DNA of 51,575 nt from Maribacter sp. (lineage in GTDB: Bacteria; Bacteroidota; Bacteroidia; Flavobacteriales; Flavobacteriaceae), in NCBI GenBank assembly GCA_002749285.1, contig PDPR01000018.1, forward strand, positions 1 through 51,575, written 5' to 3'. The translations under genes and the position numbers were made by a program. A model generated the notes under the pieces. That model was not told the origin of the DNA. It saw only the letters and a program-made list of their open reading frames with translations, and did no database searches. Shown one piece after another: positions 1 through 9,397 of the stretch. Numbering within the stretch: the first letter of the stretch is position 1; each line of letters starts with the position of its first letter.

Positions 1-768
1 CTGGTCATCGGTGTCCGTGTCGATTGAACTTATGTCGATGGTGTTGCCGCCCTCGATGGCCAGGTCCGTGCCGGAAAGGCTCAACGTCTGGTCGTCAGTA
101 CCCGGATCGTCCAACGCACTTAGGTCAACACTGTTCCCGTCGGCTATCTCCAGGGTGTTGCCCGTAAGGGTCAGCGTCTGGTCATCGGTATTAACCTCTG
201 CTGCGATATCTGACAAAGGAACAGATACTACATTCGTGTCCGAGTCAATTATATCCAAATTCCCACTTGTAGTATTAACAGTGAAAGTAACATTGGTCGT
301 ATTTGTGTTGACAGAAGTTGCAATATCAGCTAATGGAATGGTTACCGTATTCATATCACTGTCCGTTAATATAAGGTTAACACCATCTTCGGACAAAGAC
401 GCATTGGTTGTATTGGTATCTGTTTCTGCAGCTATATCCGCTAAGGAAACCCTTACATCGTTTCCGTCACTATCGGTCATCACCAAGTCGCCATTTACAG
501 TATCTACACTAAAAACAGTATTGGTCGTGTTTGTATCATTAGAAGTGAACTCCCATGAGTCCCCATCCCAAAAATAGATGGTACCTGTATTGGTATTCAC
601 ATAAATATCACCGATATCCGCCCCAGTTGGTGTTACCATTCCTTGTGCAGTAACATCAGGACCGCTAAGAACATGACAATTACATTGGTTCTCTAGATCT
701 ACCGTAATCTGCGAAAATGCGAATCCTGAAAACATTAGGAAAATCAGAATTAAAATTTTTCTACTCAT
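1..768 (-). CDS. Secreted repetitive surface protein, 5' part (runs off window)
   Basis: The frame is open from an ATG at 768 to the window edge, giving 256 N-terminal residues. Residues 1-19 are a signal peptide (MSRKILILIFLMFSGFAFS) followed by Q, typical of Bacteroidota exported proteins. A short Cys-x-Cys segment and a 'GDIYVNTNTGTIYFWDGDSWEF'-like module (a Trp/Gly-rich unit seen in flavobacterial surface proteins) come next. Then there are three copies of a roughly 37-residue repeat around 'NTNTTN...DSD...LADIA', and at least two copies of a roughly 30-residue repeat containing 'DDQTLTLTGNTLEIADG'. The codons contain no stops and the composition is Asp/Thr/Asn rich, as in extracellular Ca-binding or adhesive proteins. 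The C-terminus, where a T9SS sorting domain would be expected, lies outside the window. Function is inferred only from architecture; no enzymatic domain is visible. Confidence 0.8.
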   Translation of the reverse strand, partial: MSRKILILIFLMFSGFAFSQITVDLENQCNCHVLSGPDVTAQGMVTPTGADIGDIYVNTNTGTIYFWDGDSWEFTSNDTNTTNTVFSVDTVNGDLVMTDSDGNDVRVSLADIAAETDTNTTNASLSEDGVNLILTDSDMNTVTIPLADIATSVNTNTTNVTFTVNTTSGNLDIIDSDTNVVSVPLSDIAAEVNTDDQTLTLTGNTLEIADGNSVDLSALDDPGTDDQTLSLSGTDLAIEGGNTIDISSIDTDTDDQ

Positions 769-1785
769 GACAACTTCTTTACTTATAATGGTTTGGTTTT
801 TCAACATCTTTTAGTTAGTTCTTGCCTTTACATGAACAACCGTTCTTTAAAAAGCTAGTTATTGGAATAACCACAAATAAAATATTCACTCTTTAGGGAA
901 AAAGCATACGGCCAAAAGGGTTGTCCCTTCCGGTCTTTTCTATTTATCACAGCCAAGACCCCTTTAATTATTAAGTTATTCATTGTTAATATTTGTTTCT
1001 ATTGACTCTATTCCCATTTCGGATTAAATCAGTATAATACATCTAATAAACAAAATTAGTCCTATCACTACCTTGGGAAAATATTTGTTGTGTAAGTCGA
1101 TTTTTATATTGTATAGCACTGTAAAGGTGAGGTTTCAATAGTGGGATTTCATTCATCGATGAGCCTAATTATAGCAATGGTTTCCAAGATTTACAGGTGT
1201 AAGCCGTTTCCTATTCTTTATTGTTTTTTACATAATTGGATCTTGATTTTCCTTTATACGATAGTAATCCATAATCACTTCATACATAAGTCTAATTTAA
1301 CATAACAACCTTATACTGTTATCCAATATCAGAAGTAGTCGGACCTGTGGTTTCCGGGAATCCTGTGACTGCACAAATATCAGGTTATACCATTATTCGA
1401 ATTCATAACCGTCAACTTTATCATTACAGGCATAATGATATCTGGAGAAAGGATTAACGACCAAAGCTGAATTCCTGGCTGAAGAAAGTCCAATACCGGG
1501 TTTCATCGCTATCAAAATCACAAAAAGTTGAGTGATTCCAATATTGTTTAACACCAAATCATTACCAAGGCCTTATCGATAGTCAATATTGCAGTTGGCC
1601 CATATCACTGAAATCAAAAGCTCCATTTGACCTTATAATCCATATCTACCAAAGCAGTACAACATCAGAGCTATTCATGATTGGCAGTAGACACCACTTA
1701 CATTGCTATAAAAACACCTTTTTATGTACGGCCCAATCAGAATATGGTATTTTTTACAAAGACAAAGGGGTAAAAAAAACAATAA
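769..1785. other. 1 kb region without intact genes
   Basis: No frame on either strand carries an open frame of convincing length here. On the minus strand, between about 1520 and 1330, short in-frame stretches interrupted by stops resemble modules of T9SS-exported proteins. One around 1405-1490 reads like 'NPFSRYHYACNDKVDGYEF' and one around 1335-1375 like 'CAVTGFPETTGPTTSDIG'. They could be relics of a decayed surface-protein gene, but this is inference from short matches. The part next to 768 should contain the promoter and leader of the minus-strand surface gene. A TAATTTTG that fits the -7 consensus lies at 1051-1058 on the minus strand, but without a good -33 box. Confidence 0.4.
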
Positions 1786-1815
1786 AAAAGGGCTACCTTG
1801 ATAAAGGTGCCCTTT
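1786..1815 (-). terminator. Rho-independent terminator after the OmpA-family gene
   Basis: On the minus strand AAAGGGCACCTT and AAGGTAGCCCTTT form a GC-containing stem with a 4-base loop and one mismatch, followed by a T-rich run. It lies about 20 bases beyond the stop of the OmpA-family gene and would end the three-gene T9SS operon. Confidence 0.8.
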
Positions 1816-1836
1816 CCATTTTTAGTGAATATTTTT

Positions 1837-3801
1837 TTATTCCAAGATGATAAACTCCGACCTACGGTTTTTCTCATGTTCTTTCCCTGAACATCGAACC
1901 CCATTTCTACATTGGTTCACCAATTTGGTTTCCCCAAATCCTTCACCCTTTAATCTATATTCAGCAATGCCTTTGGATATCATGTAAGCTACCGTTGACT
2001 CAGCTCTTTTTTGTGATAACCAAAGATTATATGAATCCTTACCTTGGCTATCCGTATGGGAATTTACTTTTATTTTTAAACTTGGGTATTTTTCCATGGC
2101 CGCAATGACTTTCTGAACTTCAATTTCAGAATCTTTACGGATGTTGTACTTGTCAAAATCAAAATAAATGGTACTTAACTGTAGTAATTTCGCCAAGTCA
2201 TCCCCAAAACCTGCAGTAATCTTATCTCTTTCCAAATAAAAATCTATAATATTCGGTTTACCATCCGACTTGCCCAAATATTCCTCGGAAGGCACATAGC
2301 CCTGCATCAATGCCCTCACAAAATTACCTCGGTTACAATCTATGTTCAGTTTATAATTTCCCTCCAAATCTGTAATAGTGGTATATATTTCCTCATTATC
2401 CTCATCAATGACCTTTACCGTTGCCCCTACCAAAACTTCATTGGTTATCTTATCCCTAACCGTTCCCGATATAGTCTGATCACAGACAAACTTCAAAGGA
2501 ACTGTTTCTACAAATGTATAAATATCATCAGACCCCATACCTTCATCCCTGTTCGATGCAAAATACCCTTCCCTGGTTTCCTCATTGAAAATAAATGTAA
2601 AATCGTCCATTTTACTATTGATCGGCTCCCCGACATTAATAACAGGGCCATCGTATTTACCTGACTCCAACTTCGTTGCGAACACATCAAGGCCGCCTAA
2701 TCCTGGATGGCCATCGGAAGAAAAATACAAAACATTATCCGAGGTTATAAAAGGGAAAGTTTCCCTAGCTTCCGTATTGATGGTACTACCTAAATTCTTA
2801 GGGGTTCCAAACTCACCATCTGCATAAACCGCAACACTAAAGATATCGGACTGCCCTAAAGACCCAGGCATGTCGGAGGCAAAGTACAGAGTTTTGCCAT
2901 CTCGACTAAAAGTTGGGTGTGCGGTGGAATACGAATCACTATTGAATGGTAGTTCCTGAATATTCGACCATACGCCATCTATGAGTGTTGCACGTAACAA
3001 CTTCAACCTGATTATTCCGTTTTCATCGGTAATATACTTGCCATCCTTAAAATTATTCCTTGTAAAATAAAGGTACTTGCCATCACTAGTTACTACTGAG
3101 GTAGATTCATGCAGTCTTGTATTGACGTCATCTCCCAATTTAATAACGTGATTATTATATAATAAACTATCTGCATTATTATACAAGCTATCGGTATCCA
3201 CCTCGTACAAGTCCAAAAAATCCTTGGAATTCCATGTATGTCTATATCGTGCCAGGTTACCTGTATCCCTATCCGATGAAAAAATGAGTCCAGCTTTATA
3301 ATACGATGGTGCAAATTCCGAATAAACGGTATTGTAATCAAATGGCTTGATATCATACCTACCCGAGTTTTTTCTTATTTCGTCCAAATAACCTTTTTCA
3401 CCTTTAAAAAACCCTGCTCTTAAATCATCCGCAGTAAGACTACTGAATTTGGACATCATCTCCTCAGAAGCCTTGTATTCACCTAAGCTTTTTAAGGATT
3501 GGGAATATCTAAAATAATATTCGGGCCCAATATCATTGTCATATTCGGCCAATAACCTTTTATAGACCCCTGCAGCTTCCTTGTAATCTGCATTAAAATA
3601 ATATGAATTCCCTAAATTTTTCAATAGATCGGCAGATACATATCCTTTATCAAGAACCTTTTTATAAATATCTATGGCCGGACTAAATGAGTATTCCTTA
3701 TACCGCTTATTGGCCTTATTAAGAATTTTTTCTTGGCCCGAAGTATTATGGGCGAACAAGAAAGACAACACGATAACAAGTAAAATATTTCTTTTATCCA
3801 T
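1837..3801 (-). CDS. OmpA-family outer-membrane protein with TPR and PD40 domains
   Basis: The 654-residue protein starts at MDKRNILLVIVLSFLF, which gives a proper signal peptide; an upstream in-frame ATG at 3864 would add 21 residues that spoil it and would overlap the preceding gene. Order of parts: signal peptide (1-22), TPR-like helices (about 25-130), PD40/WD40-like propeller strands with 'PTFSRDGKTLYFASD' and 'FITSDNVLYFSSDGHPG' (about 150-430), a carboxypeptidase-regulatory-like beta domain (about 440-525), and a C-terminal OmpA peptidoglycan-binding domain with 'IYFDFDKYNIR' and 'NSHTDSQG' (about 535-654). The family anchors the outer membrane to peptidoglycan, and such genes regularly sit after porP/sprF genes in T9SS clusters. 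It starts 13 bases after the porP/sprF stop, so the two are almost certainly cotranscribed. A direct role in secreting the upstream adhesin is inferred from context. Confidence 0.9.
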   Translation of the reverse strand: MDKRNILLVIVLSFLFAHNTSGQEKILNKANKRYKEYSFSPAIDIYKKVLDKGYVSADLLKNLGNSYYFNADYKEAAGVYKRLLAEYDNDIGPEYYFRYSQSLKSLGEYKASEEMMSKFSSLTADDLRAGFFKGEKGYLDEIRKNSGRYDIKPFDYNTVYSEFAPSYYKAGLIFSSDRDTGNLARYRHTWNSKDFLDLYEVDTDSLYNNADSLLYNNHVIKLGDDVNTRLHESTSVVTSDGKYLYFTRNNFKDGKYITDENGIIRLKLLRATLIDGVWSNIQELPFNSDSYSTAHPTFSRDGKTLYFASDMPGSLGQSDIFSVAVYADGEFGTPKNLGSTINTEARETFPFITSDNVLYFSSDGHPGLGGLDVFATKLESGKYDGPVINVGEPINSKMDDFTFIFNEETREGYFASNRDEGMGSDDIYTFVETVPLKFVCDQTISGTVRDKITNEVLVGATVKVIDEDNEEIYTTITDLEGNYKLNIDCNRGNFVRALMQGYVPSEEYLGKSDGKPNIIDFYLERDKITAGFGDDLAKLLQLSTIYFDFDKYNIRKDSEIEVQKVIAAMEKYPSLKIKVNSHTDSQGKDSYNLWLSQKRAESTVAYMISKGIAEYRLKGEGFGETKLVNQCRNGVRCSGKEHEKNRRSEFIILE

Positions 3802-3814
3802 CTTTAATCTACTT

Positions 3815-4765
3815 TTAGAAGAATCTAGGTGAAACCAGATTTCGGAAAGCCTTAACCAGTTCATACCTTAGGAAAACCTCGAATGAACCATCATTAAATT
3901 GAACTCCCCCTAAATCTGTAATCTCCCTGTCATATGCCAAGCCTAACATCAACTGATCTGAAACCTGAAAACCGGCCATTGCGCTTACCGCCGCATCCCA
4001 TCTGTAAGCAGCTCCGAAAGTAAATTTGTCATTGAACATAAAACTTGCCGAAAGATCAACTTGTAATGGTGCTCCGCCCACTACTTTTGTCAATAATGCA
4101 GGTTTGAATTTAAGATCCCCATTCAATTCCATTACATATCCCGTTATTAAATAGAAATTAATGCGTTCTTGGGACAAAAACCGAACATCATTTGAATCCT
4201 GTTGACTATTATCAAAATGTTCCGTCTCCAATAAATTAGGTACTGAAAGACCAGCGTAGAACGAATTCGTATGATAATAGACCCCTACACCTATATTAGG
4301 TGAAAACCTATTCTCTATATTATCCTCATCTATCGGCTCAACATCAAAATTTTCCAAACCTTGAAAATCCAAGTTCAACAAATTACCTACAGCCTTAAGG
4401 CCAAAGGAAAGTTTACCTTCCCTGGAAACATCCACCGTATATGAAAGAACAGCATCAAAATTGGTTTCCTGTACTACCCCATTCCCTATTTCGTCATTCA
4501 CTATGGAAACACCATAACCCAACTTACTATTCCTGATTGGGGAATGAAGATTCAAGGTCTGTGTTTTGGGGGAACCGTCTACCCCCACCCATTGCGACCG
4601 ATACAGTGCAGCTATACTCAATTGCCCCCTTGAACCTGCATAAGCGGGATTAACACTTATTGTGTTGTACATATATTGTGTATACTGGGCATCTTGCTGG
4701 GCAGATACGACTTCTGTAGTTAGTATTGATAACAATACCACTAGAATGCTATTTCTTAACTTCAT
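3815..4765 (-). CDS. PorP/SprF-family type IX secretion outer-membrane protein
   Basis: The 316-residue product begins MKLRNSILVVLLSILTTEVVSA, a clear signal peptide; a longer in-frame start at 4885 would place 40 non-signal residues ahead and overlap the upstream gene. The mature start 'QQDAQYTQYMYNTISVNPAYAGSRG' region (residues 23-46) is the PorP/SprF signature, and the rest is alternating beta strands expected of a small outer-membrane barrel. SprF is required for secretion of the adhesin SprB in Flavobacterium, and its paralogues are thought to work with type B sorting-domain cargo. The gene lies 13 bases after a type B cargo gene and 13 bases before the OmpA-family gene, matching that model. 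This is one of the cargo-linked paralogues rather than a proven SprF orthologue, so no symbol is given. Confidence 0.93.
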   Translation of the reverse strand: MKLRNSILVVLLSILTTEVVSAQQDAQYTQYMYNTISVNPAYAGSRGQLSIAALYRSQWVGVDGSPKTQTLNLHSPIRNSKLGYGVSIVNDEIGNGVVQETNFDAVLSYTVDVSREGKLSFGLKAVGNLLNLDFQGLENFDVEPIDEDNIENRFSPNIGVGVYYHTNSFYAGLSVPNLLETEHFDNSQQDSNDVRFLSQERINFYLITGYVMELNGDLKFKPALLTKVVGGAPLQVDLSASFMFNDKFTFGAAYRWDAAVSAMAGFQVSDQLMLGLAYDREITDLGGVQFNDGSFEVFLRYELVKAFRNLVSPRFF

Positions 4766-4778
4766 AAATAGTATGGTG

Positions 4779-7352
4779 TTATTTACTGACGTATATATAT
4801 CCGCTTTTAGTATTATTTTCACTGTTTTCCTTTTGATAATCAAAGATATAAAAATATATGCCGGATGGAAGGTAATCCCCTTCACTTATCGTGGACCTAC
4901 CGTTGGACTTACCGTCAAATACATTATTCTGATTGTTATAATCTTTACCTTCATAAACAACAACGCCCCATCTATTAAAGATTTTTATGGAATTGTTCTT
5001 GATATTTTCAATACCCTTTATGAATAAAAAGTCATTCATACCGTCTCCATTAGGGGATACTATCTGATTTACCAAAACAATACTCACCCGTATAGTCACT
5101 GTCGCAATATCACAGTTTGCGGGGTTTGCAATTTCACAAATGGAATAATCTATGGTATAAGTACCCTCTGCCGTGCCAGGTGCAACCTCAACAGTTCCAT
5201 CCGGATTGATATTCAGTACATCTGTGGCGGTTACCGTAAAAACAACATCATCCGGATTCAATGGTCCCCCATCCAAAGTATCATTATCGAACACATTGCT
5301 ATCCAAAACCAGACCTCCCTGTTCACCGTCAATATAAATATCGCTATAATCATCATCCATTGCATCGATCACCAATACCGGTATACCAGTACCAACAGTT
5401 ACCGAAACAGTAGCCGTGTCACAATTGCCCATGGCATCACAAATTGTGTACTCAAAGGAATCCGTACCATTAAAATCGGTATTAGGGGTATAGGTAACCG
5501 TATCATCATTAGGGTCATCCGGAGTACCACCGTCATTAATGATAATTGTACCGTTAGCTGGATCACTTACTGTTAGGGTATCCAAATCAGGGATTCCTGT
5601 ATCATTGGCCAAAATATCTATATCAACAGGAGTATTACTCTCTGTTGAGGCCATATCATCAACAGCGTCCAACATTGGCACAGTACCAACAGTTACCGAA
5701 ACAGTAGCTGTGTCACAATTGCCCATGGCATCACAAATTGTGTACTCAAAGGAATCCGTACCATTAAAATCGGTATTAGGGGTATAGGTAACCGTATCAT
5801 CCCTTGGGTCATCCGGAGTACCACCGTCATTAATGACAACTGTTCCATTTTCGGGATTATTCACCGTCAATGTTCCATTTTCAGGAACGCCTATATCATT
5901 CCCTAGAATATCAATTTCCAACGGTGTATTGACATCGGTAGCGACCACATCATCCACTACGTCCAAAACATTATTCGTTGGATCCAGATAATCGGGTATG
6001 CCGTCATCGTCCGTATCGTCATTGGTCGGGTCACCATCCGTATCGGCATCCTCGTCGGGCGTGTCGATACCGTCACCATCATCGTCAAGGTCCCTATAGT
6101 TAACATCCTCGGTACCGTCAGTATCGGGAAGGTCGTTCGCGGGGTCATCGATCTCATCGTTCACATCGAAGCCATCGTCCACGTCACTGCCCTCATATCC
6201 GTCATCAAGCCCATCGCCATCGGTGTCGGTACCTGTATACACATGGTCGGGGACCCCATCGAAGTTGAAATCGTTACCCTCGTTGTTGTCCGGGACAAGG
6301 TCATTGTCACTGTCCATGTCCAGATAGTCCGGACTGTCGACACCATCAGTGTTCACCGGATCAAGACCATCGGGATAGGCCGAGTTCAGGCCATCGTTGG
6401 AAACATAGGCCGCCTGGTCGTCACCGTTCGGGGCAACATAACCGTCCGTGGTCTGTGCCTCCACATTATCAGGAATGCCATCATTATCGGAATCGATATC
6501 CAAATGGTCGGGATGACCATCGCCATCACTGTCCAACGGATCGGTCAATGGGTCACCATCGCCATCAAGGTCAGGATCCTCTACACTATCCAATATGCCA
6601 TCGTTGTCATCATCAAGGTCCACCATGTCAGGTACCCCGTCACCATCGGTGTCGGTACAGATATAAGGAGCTACATATAGAGCAATTAGACTTGAGGATG
6701 TTGAAGTAGTATAAAACTCTATATCTGTAACTGGTGATTGGGATTTCCATTCAACATTGATATCAGGATGATAATCCGAAGCAGTCGTATTCCTAACATA
6801 ATAGTTATTACCGTCCACAACGGATATTATACCCGGGCTTAAAGAGCCTATAAATTGATACTCAACATTATCCAATGCCACAATACCATCCTGAGCAGCT
6901 GACTGAATTCCGGAAGAGTGATGGGCTTTTACGATTACAGGTACCGTCCCATTAATTCCAAAAGTAATCGGGGCATTATTTATAGTTCTAAAATGTCCAC
7001 CTGCATCTGTACTTGCCCCTTCAACACTAACAACGATACTTCCAGCCGGAAGTCCCCATTTGGCACTTAAATCCACATTTGCAGCTGACAAACTTCCATC
7101 ATTGACCCCTAGAGGGAAGCCAAAATCAGAAGCTGTCACTAAAAATAAATCCGTCATTGAACAACCAACGGCATTCAAGATACCATCTTCATAACCGTCA
7201 ACATCCAAATCACCCGTAGATAAAGGTATAGCGACATTGTCAGTATTTGCGTACACATAGTCCGCACCAACATTTAGCAAAGTAAAAATCAAAAATAATC
7301 TCAGGCCTCCATTTAAAAGAAATCTGAATTTGGGATATACAAAATTTTCCAT
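4779..7352 (-). CDS. T9SS type B sorting-domain surface protein with Ca-binding Asp repeats
   Basis: The 857-residue protein has a signal peptide (about 1-35) and an N-terminal domain of unknown fold (about 36-225). A very acidic thrombospondin type 3-like block follows (about 230-465) with many DxDxDG units such as 'DTDGDGVPD' and 'DLDDDNDGI', which would bind calcium. Next come two cadherin/Ig-like 'VDD...[13 protein letters not shown]' domains (about 468-660), a further related domain, and the C-terminal gliding-motility-type domain with '[14 protein letters not shown]' and '[14 protein letters not shown]' (about 765-857). That last domain is the type B signal for export by T9SS. The protein is probably a cell-surface or secreted adhesin; no catalytic motif is visible. 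It is the first gene of a three-gene operon. The two Ig-like repeats are almost identical in DNA. Confidence 0.9.
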   Translation of the reverse strand: MENFVYPKFRFLLNGGLRLFLIFTLLNVGADYVYANTDNVAIPLSTGDLDVDGYEDGILNAVGCSMTDLFLVTASDFGFPLGVNDGSLSAANVDLSAKWGLPAGSIVVSVEGASTDAGGHFRTINNAPITFGINGTVPVIVKAHHSSGIQSAAQDGIVALDNVEYQFIGSLSPGIISVVDGNNYYVRNTTASDYHPDINVEWKSQSPVTDIEFYTTSTSSSLIALYVAPYICTDTDGDGVPDMVDLDDDNDGILDSVEDPDLDGDGDPLTDPLDSDGDGHPDHLDIDSDNDGIPDNVEAQTTDGYVAPNGDDQAAYVSNDGLNSAYPDGLDPVNTDGVDSPDYLDMDSDNDLVPDNNEGNDFNFDGVPDHVYTGTDTDGDGLDDGYEGSDVDDGFDVNDEIDDPANDLPDTDGTEDVNYRDLDDDGDGIDTPDEDADTDGDPTNDDTDDDGIPDYLDPTNNVLDVVDDVVATDVNTPLEIDILGNDIGVPENGTLTVNNPENGTVVINDGGTPDDPRDDTVTYTPNTDFNGTDSFEYTICDAMGNCDTATVSVTVGTVPMLDAVDDMASTESNTPVDIDILANDTGIPDLDTLTVSDPANGTIIINDGGTPDDPNDDTVTYTPNTDFNGTDSFEYTICDAMGNCDTATVSVTVGTGIPVLVIDAMDDDYSDIYIDGEQGGLVLDSNVFDNDTLDGGPLNPDDVVFTVTATDVLNINPDGTVEVAPGTAEGTYTIDYSICEIANPANCDIATVTIRVSIVLVNQIVSPNGDGMNDFLFIKGIENIKNNSIKIFNRWGVVVYEGKDYNNQNNVFDGKSNGRSTISEGDYLPSGIYFYIFDYQKENSENNTKSGYIYVSK
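5387..5542 (-). repeat. Long direct repeat, copy B (Ig-like domain)
   Basis: This stretch matches 5681-5836 almost base for base at a spacing of 294 bases (98 codons). Over the first roughly 115 bases I see only a silent C/T change. It encodes the end of the second Ig-like domain of the T9SS surface protein and keeps the frame. Confidence 0.85.
5681..5836 (-). repeat. Long direct repeat, copy A (Ig-like domain)
   Basis: This is the partner of 5387-5542, encoding the same part of the first Ig-like domain. The match breaks down beyond about 5836, where the coded residues also diverge (the '[12 protein letters not shown]' and '[12 protein letters not shown]' versions), so the identity is confined to the middle of the domain. 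This suggests recent duplication or gene conversion. Confidence 0.85.
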
Positions 7353-7750
7353 AAGCGTCAGTAATTATTTACTAATCACCATGGCTAAAAGCGGTAACAT
7401 ATATAAGAAGTGGGGCTTCCATTTAAGTACTGCAATATATACCTAAAATTCAAATAGACAAATAGAAAAGAAAACATTATCCCCAAATTTCGTTTTAACA
7501 ACGATAATTATCGTCCAAATGCAAAAACAAATGAAACCAACCACTGGTTCAACGATGATTACCATTTATATTCCGCAATTGGAATTTGGAGACATCCATT
7601 CCAATTAAAAATCCCCTCTTAAAACTATCTGGCCCTGACCTCCATCCCCATACGAAAACCACTTGAAAATAGCTGCCTTTTCCACTATAAAATCATTTCA
7701 TAAAGGAACATAATCCTATATTTTACTTTATTTTTGCCGAAAATAAGAGT
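7353..7750. promoter_or_regulatory. Divergent intergenic region with two inverted repeats
   Basis: This spacer separates the minus-strand T9SS operon from prfC. It contains a perfect 14-base palindrome, ACGATAATTATCGT, at 7501-7514, and an inverted repeat AATTGGAAT / ATTCCAATT at 7577-7606. A -7-like TATTTTTG lies at 7729-7736, 14 bases before the prfC ATG, but no clear -33 box stands at the usual distance. I found no good TAnnTTTG for the T9SS operon on the minus strand. No coding frame of note is present. Confidence 0.5.
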
Positions 7751-9340
7751 ATGGGGTTCAAAAATCAGATAGCACGCAGACGTACTTTCGGAATTATATC
7801 GCATCCGGATGCAGGGAAAACAACCCTGACGGAAAAATTATTGCTTTTTGGCGGAGCCATACAAGAGGCAGGTGCCGTAAAGAACAATAAAATAAAAAAA
7901 ACGGCCACTAGCGACTTTATGGAAATCGAACGGCAAAGGGGGATATCGGTAGCTACGTCTGTTTTAGCTTTTTTATATAAAGACAAAAAAATAAATATAC
8001 TTGACACCCCAGGACATAAGGATTTTGCCGAAGATACCTTCAGGACCTTAACAGCTGTTGATAGTGTCATTGTCGTTGTGGATGTCGCCAAAGGTGTTGA
8101 GGAACAGACCATAAAACTCGTGGAGGTATGTAGAATGCGGAATATCCCCATGATTGTATTTATCAACAAATTGGATCGGGAAGGTAAGGATGCGTTTGAC
8201 CTTTTGGATGATTTGGAACAAAAATTAGGGCTGTCGGTCACCCCTTTGAGTTTCCCTATCGGAATGGGTTATGACTTTAAAGGCATCTATAATATTTATG
8301 AGAAGAACATCAATCTTTTCAGTGGTGACAGCAAAAAAAATATAGAGGACACAATTGCTTTCGACAATATTGACAATCCAGAATTGGAAATGATTATCGG
8401 TGAAAATGCCGCACAGGACTTAAGGGATAATCTTGAATTGGTCCATGGTGTATATGCCCCGTTTAACGTTGAGAATTATCTAAGCGGAAAACAGCAACCT
8501 GTATTTTTTGGTTCTGCCTTGAACAATTTTGGTGTTCGCGAACTACTTGACTGTTTTATAGAAATAGCACCCCCGCCCCGACCAAAAATGGCTGAGGAAA
8601 GACTGGTCAGGCCCGATGAACAAGAACTTACCGGATTCGTTTTTAAAATACATGCGAACATGGATCCCAAGCATCGTGACCGTTTAGCCTTCATAAAAGT
8701 CGTTTCGGGAACTTTTGAAAGAAACAAACCCTATTTACATGTTCGACAAGGCAAAAATCTGAAATTCTCAAGTCCGAATGCTTTCTTTGCCGAAAAAAAG
8801 GAGATTGTCGACATATCCTACCCAGGGGACATCGTAGGATTGCATGATACCGGTAATTTTAAGATCGGGGACACCCTTACCGAAGGGGAATCATTGCATT
8901 ACAAGGGAATCCCAAACTTTTCCCCAGAACATTTTCGATATATCAACAATGCGGACCCAATGAAATCGAAGCAATTGGGCAAGGGTGTTGACCAACTTAT
9001 GGATGAAGGTGTTGCCCAACTATTCATTCTGGAACTGAACGGGCGAAGAGTTATTGGCACTGTTGGTGCCCTACAATTCGAGGTCATCAAATATCGCCTT
9101 GAGCATGAGTATGGCGCTAAATGCAGTTATGAGAATTTCCCTGTACACAAGGCATGCTGGGTAGACCCACAGGATGGGAAGAACGATGAGTTCAAGGAGT
9201 TCAAAAGGGTAAAACAAAAGTTCCTGGCGAAAGACAAGCAAGGGCAAATGGTATTTTTGGCCGATTCGCAATTCTCTTTACAAATGACCCAACAAAAATA
9301 CCCTTCGGTCAAATTGCATTTTACCTCGGAATTTAAATAA
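7751..9340 (+). CDS. prfC: Peptide chain release factor 3 (RF3)
   Basis: The 529-residue length matches RF3, a translational GTPase that recycles RF1/RF2 from the ribosome after termination. The G1 loop 'SHPDAGKTTL' (17-26), a switch region with 'RQRGISVATSV' (about 62-72), G3 'DTPGHKDF' (85-92) and G4 'NKLD' (139-142) are intact. Domains 2 and 3 follow to the C-terminus ('LGKGVDQLMDEGVAQLF', 'VIGTVGALQFEVIKYRLEHE'). The ATG at 7751 is preceded by an AT-rich short leader without a Shine-Dalgarno sequence, as is normal in this phylum. It is a single gene, ended by a bidirectional hairpin shared with the convergent DUF3467 gene. Confidence 0.97.
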   Translation: MGFKNQIARRRTFGIISHPDAGKTTLTEKLLLFGGAIQEAGAVKNNKIKKTATSDFMEIERQRGISVATSVLAFLYKDKKINILDTPGHKDFAEDTFRTLTAVDSVIVVVDVAKGVEEQTIKLVEVCRMRNIPMIVFINKLDREGKDAFDLLDDLEQKLGLSVTPLSFPIGMGYDFKGIYNIYEKNINLFSGDSKKNIEDTIAFDNIDNPELEMIIGENAAQDLRDNLELVHGVYAPFNVENYLSGKQQPVFFGSALNNFGVRELLDCFIEIAPPPRPKMAEERLVRPDEQELTGFVFKIHANMDPKHRDRLAFIKVVSGTFERNKPYLHVRQGKNLKFSSPNAFFAEKKEIVDISYPGDIVGLHDTGNFKIGDTLTEGESLHYKGIPNFSPEHFRYINNADPMKSKQLGKGVDQLMDEGVAQLFILELNGRRVIGTVGALQFEVIKYRLEHEYGAKCSYENFPVHKACWVDPQDGKNDEFKEFKRVKQKFLAKDKQGQMVFLADSQFSLQMTQQKYPSVKLHFTSEFK

Positions 9341-9358
9341 TGGGACAACCACCCAAAT

Positions 9359-9392
9359 AAAAAAGCCCATGGTGTTGTCATGGGCTTTTTTT
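9359..9392. terminator. Bidirectional terminator between prfC and the DUF3467 gene
   Basis: AAAAAAGCCCATG and CATGGGCTTTTTTT form a near-perfect stem with a 7-base loop, with A-runs on one side and T-runs on the other. It can therefore stop transcripts from both strands. It ends prfC on the plus strand and the rpoBC operon on the minus strand. Confidence 0.9.
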
Positions 9393-9397
9393 ATTTA

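Noticed and set aside
11..577. 188-codon plus-strand frame at the window start
   Set aside because: It is antisense to the repetitive secreted protein; the opposite frame has the signal peptide and repeat logic.
4662..5027. 121-codon hydrophobic plus-strand frame
   Set aside because: It spans the junction of the PorP/SprF gene and the type B cargo gene on the other strand, both firmly supported.
5950..6670. Regular short repeats rich in 'ccgtcaccatc'-like units, which could look like a CRISPR or satellite
   Set aside because: They are codon repeats for Asp/Gly in the Ca-binding block; the spacing is irregular and the reading frame is intact.
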